From Photorhabdus laumondii subsp. laumondii (lineage in GTDB: Bacteria > Pseudomonadota > Gammaproteobacteria > Enterobacterales > Enterobacteriaceae): 64,000 bases of DNA. The translations under genes were made by a program, and so were the position numbers. Below the pieces are notes generated by a model that worked only from the letters and a program-made list of their open reading frames with translations, searched no databases and was not told the origin of the DNA. Positions 59,532 through 64,000 of this stretch are shown piece by piece. Location of the stretch: NCBI RefSeq assembly GCF_003343245.1, contig NZ_CP024901.1, positions 434,001-498,000 on the forward strand, read 5' to 3'. Position 1 is the stretch's first letter. Each line of letters opens with the position of its first letter.

Positions 59532-61646
59532 ATGGATGGATTAGTTTTCACCTGCCGAATTGGCGCACTGCCCCAAACCACCTTTCAGGTAGCGCAATTT
59601 ACTTTACAGGAAGAGCTGTCACAGCTTTATCGCCTGACGTTAAAGGTGGTGAGCTCACGTGATGACATTCCCCTGAATGAACAACTGGGGGACAGCGCGT
59701 CACTGACCATTACCCGCAATGGCGTCACCGAACGGACCATTAATGGTTTAATAACCGGGGCTGAACAGGGTAATACCGATGGTCGTAGCACTTTTTATAT
59801 TTTCACTGTCCGCCCCACAATGTGGCTGATGACGCTCAATCAGGATAGCCGTATTTTCCATCTGAAGTCTGTACCCGAAATCTTAACGATCTTGCTTAAA
59901 GATCATCGTATTTTATTTACCCGCGATACGCTCTATAAACGCCATGCCGAACGGGAATACACCACGCAAAAACGCGAATCCGCTTATGATTTCTGGTGCC
60001 GGCTGGCGGCGGAAGAGGGCATTATCTTCTGGTTTGAGGAAGAACAGACGTTGTTCTGTGATTGCCACTTGGGCATGCAGGCGGATATCGCTCTGACTTA
60101 CAATACGCATCCTGAAACGGACGAGACCGATACCACGGCGTACCAGTGGAGCTATGGCGAATACCTGTGTTCGAATGGCACGGTCCAGAAAGACCATAAC
60201 TTTCTTAACCCCAAATATTCGCTTGAGCATCAGAAGCAATCCGACGATAGCGGGCACCATTCGGTGTTTGAAAGTTACGGGCGTTTCCAGTGGGACGAGG
60301 AAGGAAAACCTTTTACCCAACTGCGGCTGGAACAGTTACGAAACTACAGTAAAGTCGGTACCGCCAAAACCAACTGCATCCGGCTGCGGCCGGGCAAGAT
60401 TTTTACCCTGCAATCCCATCCCATAGAAGCCATGAACGCCCGCTGGCAGTTAATCTCTGTCACGCATCATGGGTGGCAACCTGTCGCATCAGACGACGGG
60501 GGTGAAGGCACAACACTGACCAACGAGGTCGCCTTTATTCCCGGAAACCAGGACTGGCGGCCGCCTTACCGCTACAAACCGCTGGCGGACGGTGATGAAG
60601 TCGCCACGGTGGTCGGGGTGGGAAGCGAAGAGATTTATGTGAACGAACACGGCGCGATACGGATCCATTTCCACTGGAACCGTTACGATAAAGCGGACGA
60701 CAACGCGTCTTGTTGGGTACGGGTGGCACAAGGCTGGAACGGCAACGGTTTCGGTTTTATGGCGATACCGCGCGTCGGGCAGGAGGTGATTGTCAGCTAT
60801 CTCAACGGCGATATCGACCGCCCGATTGTGACGGGGTGTACCTATAATGGCCTCAACCGCCCGCCTCTTAATTTACCGGCGGAGAAAACCCGTACCACTT
60901 TTAAAACCCGGACTCACGGAGGAGAGGGATTTAATGAACTGCGCTTTGAGGATAATAAAGGAAGCGAGGAAGTGTTTATTCATGCTCAGAGGGATATGAA
61001 TAGCCAGATTCTCCGGGACAAAACCACGCAGATAGGCCATGACCAGCAAACAGAAGTGGCGCATAACCGCACCGCGATAATTAAAAACGATGATGATGAA
61101 GCCGTGCAGGGCGGCCAGACGCTTGAAGTCGGTCAAAATCAAACGGTGACCATTAAAGGTCAGCAAGCCCTTTCCATTGGTAAAAGCCATCAATTAAACA
61201 TCGCCGATAACCAGCAAATTACCGTGGGTAAACATATCACGGTGCACTCTGAAAGCGGGCAAATCATCATTGGGAACGCAGGCGGACAGATAGTTATTGA
61301 CCCGATGGGCAATATCCGCATCGAAGGGGTCAGCATCACCATGACTGACCATATCACCGGCAAGAAATCCGCCGGTGCGCTGTTTGACTACTCCGCCCGC
61401 TATACCCTGCTCAGTGAACAGAGCGGTAAACCACTGGCCCATACCCGCTATACCATTACCACCGCTGGCGGTCAGACCCTTTCCGGTAAAACCGATGCGT
61501 TGGGCAGAACGGTGATTGTACAGAGTGAGGCGGAAGAAAATTTGCAACTGAGTTCACCAGAAAACCCACCGAAACCGAAGCAAACCTTATATCAGGCCAG
61601 TGATAACACACCGGTAGAGCATGTTATGGAATTTACGGAGAAATAA
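59532..61646 (+). CDS. vgrG: type VI secretion spike protein VgrG
   Basis: The ATG at 59532 (MDGLVFTCRIGALPQTTFQV, GTAGGG upstream) gives 704 aa. The gp27-like part has the VgrG hallmarks ISQL-type YRLTL, LLKDHRI, RESAYDFWCRLAAEEGI and FDGFEEEQ-like region; the OB/gp5 part has GDEVATVVGVGSEEIYVNEHGAIRIHFHWNRYD and CWVRVAQGW..GFMAIPRVGQEVIVSYLNGD. The needle beta-helix carries repeats such as DNQQITVGKHITVHSES. The last 95 residues form a transthyretin-like extension (SARYTLLSEQSGKPLAHTRY), known in other VgrGs as an effector-docking domain. Confidence 0.96.
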   Translation: MDGLVFTCRIGALPQTTFQVAQFTLQEELSQLYRLTLKVVSSRDDIPLNEQLGDSASLTITRNGVTERTINGLITGAEQGNTDGRSTFYIFTVRPTMWLMTLNQDSRIFHLKSVPEILTILLKDHRILFTRDTLYKRHAEREYTTQKRESAYDFWCRLAAEEGIIFWFEEEQTLFCDCHLGMQADIALTYNTHPETDETDTTAYQWSYGEYLCSNGTVQKDHNFLNPKYSLEHQKQSDDSGHHSVFESYGRFQWDEEGKPFTQLRLEQLRNYSKVGTAKTNCIRLRPGKIFTLQSHPIEAMNARWQLISVTHHGWQPVASDDGGEGTTLTNEVAFIPGNQDWRPPYRYKPLADGDEVATVVGVGSEEIYVNEHGAIRIHFHWNRYDKADDNASCWVRVAQGWNGNGFGFMAIPRVGQEVIVSYLNGDIDRPIVTGCTYNGLNRPPLNLPAEKTRTTFKTRTHGGEGFNELRFEDNKGSEEVFIHAQRDMNSQILRDKTTQIGHDQQTEVAHNRTAIIKNDDDEAVQGGQTLEVGQNQTVTIKGQQALSIGKSHQLNIADNQQITVGKHITVHSESGQIIIGNAGGQIVIDPMGNIRIEGVSITMTDHITGKKSAGALFDYSARYTLLSEQSGKPLAHTRYTITTAGGQTLSGKTDALGRTVIVQSEAEENLQLSSPENPPKPKQTLYQASDNTPVEHVMEFTEK

Positions 61647-61648
61647 GT

Positions 61649-63007
61649 ATGGCAATATCTAATAGTGGTAAAATGTGTCCGGCCGTGACCTCAATTAACT
61701 GTACGATGGAAATCGGCGTCTTTCCCGCCGATGAAGACCCTTGCTATCTGGCGGAAAAAGCTGAATATGCCCTGCGCCTGCCGGCAATGATTATGACCAA
61801 ACTGGGCGCTATTCGCTTTCTTAATCAAGTCATTATGAGTGGGTTGATTAAGGTTGAGGAGCTTAAGCATGACTTTCTGTGGCCCTATAAAGCAGAAGTG
61901 GTGTTTGCTATCCGGGGGAAGAAGGATGTTCCTCTGCCCATGCTGGCGACCAGTCTGGCCTCTAAACAGCGTTATAGCGATAACTTACCGCAATCCAGTA
62001 ATCCGTTTGCCCGGCCTTCTGCCGAAGACGCGGAGGAATTTGGTGTTAAACGTATTCGGCGTCCCGATATTATTCTAGTTAAAGATGAAGCTCTCCGCTG
62101 GCCGGGCAGAAATGCCACCTACTTCGATGATTCTGTGCACCCTGATAATCTAAAGATGTTGATTGAGGTGAAATTTCCGGGCGATAAACTTGCCGAAGAT
62201 CAAGAAATAGATTACATCCAAATTGCGACCGAAGACCGCTTTGGGGTGATGCGTGTCGACGATAACCGTACAGAAGAGCAAAAACAGTATGACGAAGCGT
62301 GGCGAAAACTTTATCAGCCCGGTTCCCAACACTATAAAAATCCGATCCCACTGGCCCCGCTGCCGCCCGGTTCGCCGCCTGATGATGAAGCTTTACCCGT
62401 ACCGCCCGCAGAGGGTGTGCCGGGGACCATTCCGCAACCCTTGACAAAAAATCCACCGCTTCTCAGCACTTCCCGCTGGTCGTTTTTACCCAGCTATGAA
62501 GACTGGGTCGTCCTCGGGCAGGAGGTGGCGGGTCTGGCCGAAAATGGGTTGAATTATGTCCGCGACAGTACTCGGGAGCTTCTTGCCCAATTTGGTTCAT
62601 GGCTCAATCAAACCGGCAAGTGGGTGTGTGAAGAGATTATTGACCCGATAAGCCATCAGGTCAGCTACGCTTTTTCCTGGGCTAATGAACAAACGGGAAA
62701 AATCGTGACTTGGACGGAGAGTGAGATAAAAGCCCGGTGGCAGACGGTGCAACAGGGTTCAGACGTCACCCTGGAAGAGCTTAAAAACATTAGCTGGATG
62801 CAGATATCAAAAGAGGTGGGGGAAGGCATGCTGGAAATGGTGGTGATTGTTGCCGGAGTTGCCGTTGTTATCCTTGTCACCCTTGCCGTCGCTGCCGCAC
62901 TGATTGCACTGGTGGAAATTTTAGCTGCCGCTGCCGCAGTTAGCGCCGCCGCGTTAGCCGCCGTCCTAGCAATATTGGCGAGTGTGACATTCGCCACCGC
63001 TTCATAA
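61649..63007 (+). CDS. T6SS effector with VRR-NUC nuclease domain
   Basis: A 452-aa protein coupled to vgrG (2 bp gap, CGGAG site). Residues about 125-205 hold a VRR-NUC PD-(D/E)xK nuclease: RRPDIILVKD (Asp140), IEVKFPGD (Glu173, Lys175) and QEIDYIQIA (Gln185, Tyr189). A Pro-rich linker (about 232-262) follows, then helical segments and a strongly hydrophobic Ala/Val tail (about 393-450) that may insert in membranes or dock with the spike. The layout of VgrG, VRR-NUC and DUF3396 recalls the TseV/TsiV effector-immunity pairs of Salmonella. It is likely an antibacterial DNase. Confidence 0.88.
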   Translation: MAISNSGKMCPAVTSINCTMEIGVFPADEDPCYLAEKAEYALRLPAMIMTKLGAIRFLNQVIMSGLIKVEELKHDFLWPYKAEVVFAIRGKKDVPLPMLATSLASKQRYSDNLPQSSNPFARPSAEDAEEFGVKRIRRPDIILVKDEALRWPGRNATYFDDSVHPDNLKMLIEVKFPGDKLAEDQEIDYIQIATEDRFGVMRVDDNRTEEQKQYDEAWRKLYQPGSQHYKNPIPLAPLPPGSPPDDEALPVPPAEGVPGTIPQPLTKNPPLLSTSRWSFLPSYEDWVVLGQEVAGLAENGLNYVRDSTRELLAQFGSWLNQTGKWVCEEIIDPISHQVSYAFSWANEQTGKIVTWTESEIKARWQTVQQGSDVTLEELKNISWMQISKEVGEGMLEMVVIVAGVAVVILVTLAVAAALIALVEILAAAAAVSAAALAAVLAILASVTFATAS

Positions 63008-63023
63008 TTAACGGAGAGAAAAT

Positions 63024-64000
63024 ATGGAAACTTTAGATTACTTTGCCCAGTTGAGATCACAACTGACCTCTTTTCTTTTTACCAATGCTGATGAGCTGAC
63101 CGTTTCCCGTCTTGGCCTCTCGATTACTCTGTTTTTTAAACAGGGTTACACCCTAGAGAAAAAGCAACGCATTCTGGCTTGCTACCGGCATTTTCGCGAA
63201 GAGTTTGGTACTCACCTGCGTTTTCACAGTCATTCACTGAAAGGGTTAAGCAAATATTCACCGGAAAATATTATTAAGATAGAGGAAGGCATTCTCGCCA
63301 GGAAAAAAAATCGGCTTTGTGGTTGGGTTGTTAGTAATGCTAAAAATGAAGATGAGGCACCTCGTTATCTGATGCGTTATCTGGATTCTGATGAGGATGA
63401 TGGTGACGATAGTAGCTCCTATCTGAGTCTGGTGCTGCCCTGGGATTATCTGAAAGAACAAGAGGGCATGACCCGGTTTATGGCCTGGCTGGATTTTCTG
63501 TGTGAACAGCTTGAACCGGACAGTGGTGACTGTGGTTACTGTCTGGTCCTGCCCAAAGATTACTATGACTATTTTCCTTTAGAGTACCAACTGGCACAAC
63601 GTTACCCTTCCTTGCAAGTGAACTCCGCAGTTCATACAGCTAAATTACAGTATGAACACTCCATCCGGGGCATTAACTGGATCACCCTGCTGTCCAAACG
63701 TTTTGTAAACCGACTGGGTGGGGAATACTGGATACGTCATGTGCTGCGCCCCTACCGGGATGTGGTGATTAGTTCTTATTCCAATGGCCTGATTATCCGG
63801 GCCGGTGAATACCCGGATTTAACGCCACTACCGGGTAGTGTCCCGGAGAGTTATTTTGCTATTAACCAACTGATACGTCCGATACGGGTGATACCTCGTG
63901 AAGGCCATTCATTGCACTTCTATGGTGAAGGTCATTTTAATTCAACTTCTACCCTGGCCTGGTATGCCCGTTATGACCGGGGACCGCTACAAGTGACACC
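63024..64000 (+). CDS. DUF3396-type immunity protein (partial, cut by window edge)
   Basis: The ATG at 63024 (ACGGAGAG upstream) starts a frame open to the window end, 325 codons. It reads METLDYFAQLRSQLTSFLFT and contains DUF3396 features: SLVLPWDYLKEQEGMTRFMAW, CGYCLVLPKDYYDYFPLEYQ and RGINWITLLSKRFVNRLGGEYW. DUF3396 proteins are known as TsiV immunity proteins for VRR-NUC T6SS effectors, and this one lies 16 bp after such an effector. Its binding to the upstream effector is inferred. Confidence 0.85.
   Translation, partial: METLDYFAQLRSQLTSFLFTNADELTVSRLGLSITLFFKQGYTLEKKQRILACYRHFREEFGTHLRFHSHSLKGLSKYSPENIIKIEEGILARKKNRLCGWVVSNAKNEDEAPRYLMRYLDSDEDDGDDSSSYLSLVLPWDYLKEQEGMTRFMAWLDFLCEQLEPDSGDCGYCLVLPKDYYDYFPLEYQLAQRYPSLQVNSAVHTAKLQYEHSIRGINWITLLSKRFVNRLGGEYWIRHVLRPYRDVVISSYSNGLIIRAGEYPDLTPLPGSVPESYFAINQLIRPIRVIPREGHSLHFYGEGHFNSTSTLAWYARYDRGPLQVT

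Overview
The window comes from an enterobacterium of the Morganellaceae, most probably Photorhabdus. The grounds are many ERIC-type 127-bp repeats, an AT-rich accessory content, E. coli-like housekeeping genes (yheS, slyD, fkpA, yheO, tusDCB, rpsL to tuf, secE to rpoC, the mal operons) and a phase-variable fimbrial locus of the mad/fim kind. The genus call is inference; no rRNA or tRNA gene was found.

Layout. 1-5.3 kb: 5' part of murQ (minus), an ERIC copy, an Hcp-type T6SS tube gene with a small ORF, then a plus-strand toxin/immunity island. The island holds a YafU-like membrane toxin candidate followed by three tandem DUF1240-like membrane proteins, and ends with a LysR regulator. 5.4-15 kb: an eight-gene chaperone-usher fimbrial operon on the minus strand (major pilin, second pilin, usher, chaperone, minor pilin, MrpH-like tip protein, lipoprotein, FKBP-like coiled-coil protein). 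Upstream of it are a 27-bp inverted-repeat pair enclosing 265 bp (an invertible promoter) and a FimB/FimE-type recombinase. 15.3-21.8 kb: yheS, a kefG-kefB deletion scar, yheV, slyD, slyX, fkpA, yheO, tusDCB. 21.8-38.8 kb: the str operon (rpsL rpsG fusA tuf) directly joined to secE nusG rplKAJL rpoBC, two blocks that are far apart in E. coli.

38.8-48.9 kb is accessory DNA: a truncated toxin abutting the rpoC terminator, a complete HigBA-like pair, a truncated antitoxin, then an AT-rich plus-strand run of seven genes. These are an unknown protein, a HIT-like protein, a cysteine-desulfurase-like PLP enzyme, a nucleotidylyltransferase, an unknown protein with a faint RyR-like motif, a PIG-L deacetylase and a WaaB-like GT4. 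They look like an undescribed sugar/nucleotide-linked metabolite pathway. A decayed IS110 transposase and an AbiE toxin-antitoxin pair follow. 48.9-56.8 kb: malM-lamB-malK (minus) divergent from malE-malF-malG (plus), with MalT-box-like and CRP-like sites between. 56.8-58.8 kb: a membrane sulfatase/LTA-synthase-family gene. 59.1-64 kb: an ERIC relic, a perfect CRP half-site palindrome, then vgrG, a VRR-NUC effector and the start of a DUF3396 immunity gene, a T6SS effector island that runs off the right edge.

The most interesting items are the invertible fimbrial switch in an apparent OFF orientation, the seven-gene cluster at 40.6-47.1 kb, the toxin with triplicated immunity candidates, the fusion of the str and rpoBC operons at tuf, and the kefGB scar. 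Family assignments rest on motif recognition from memory, with no database search.
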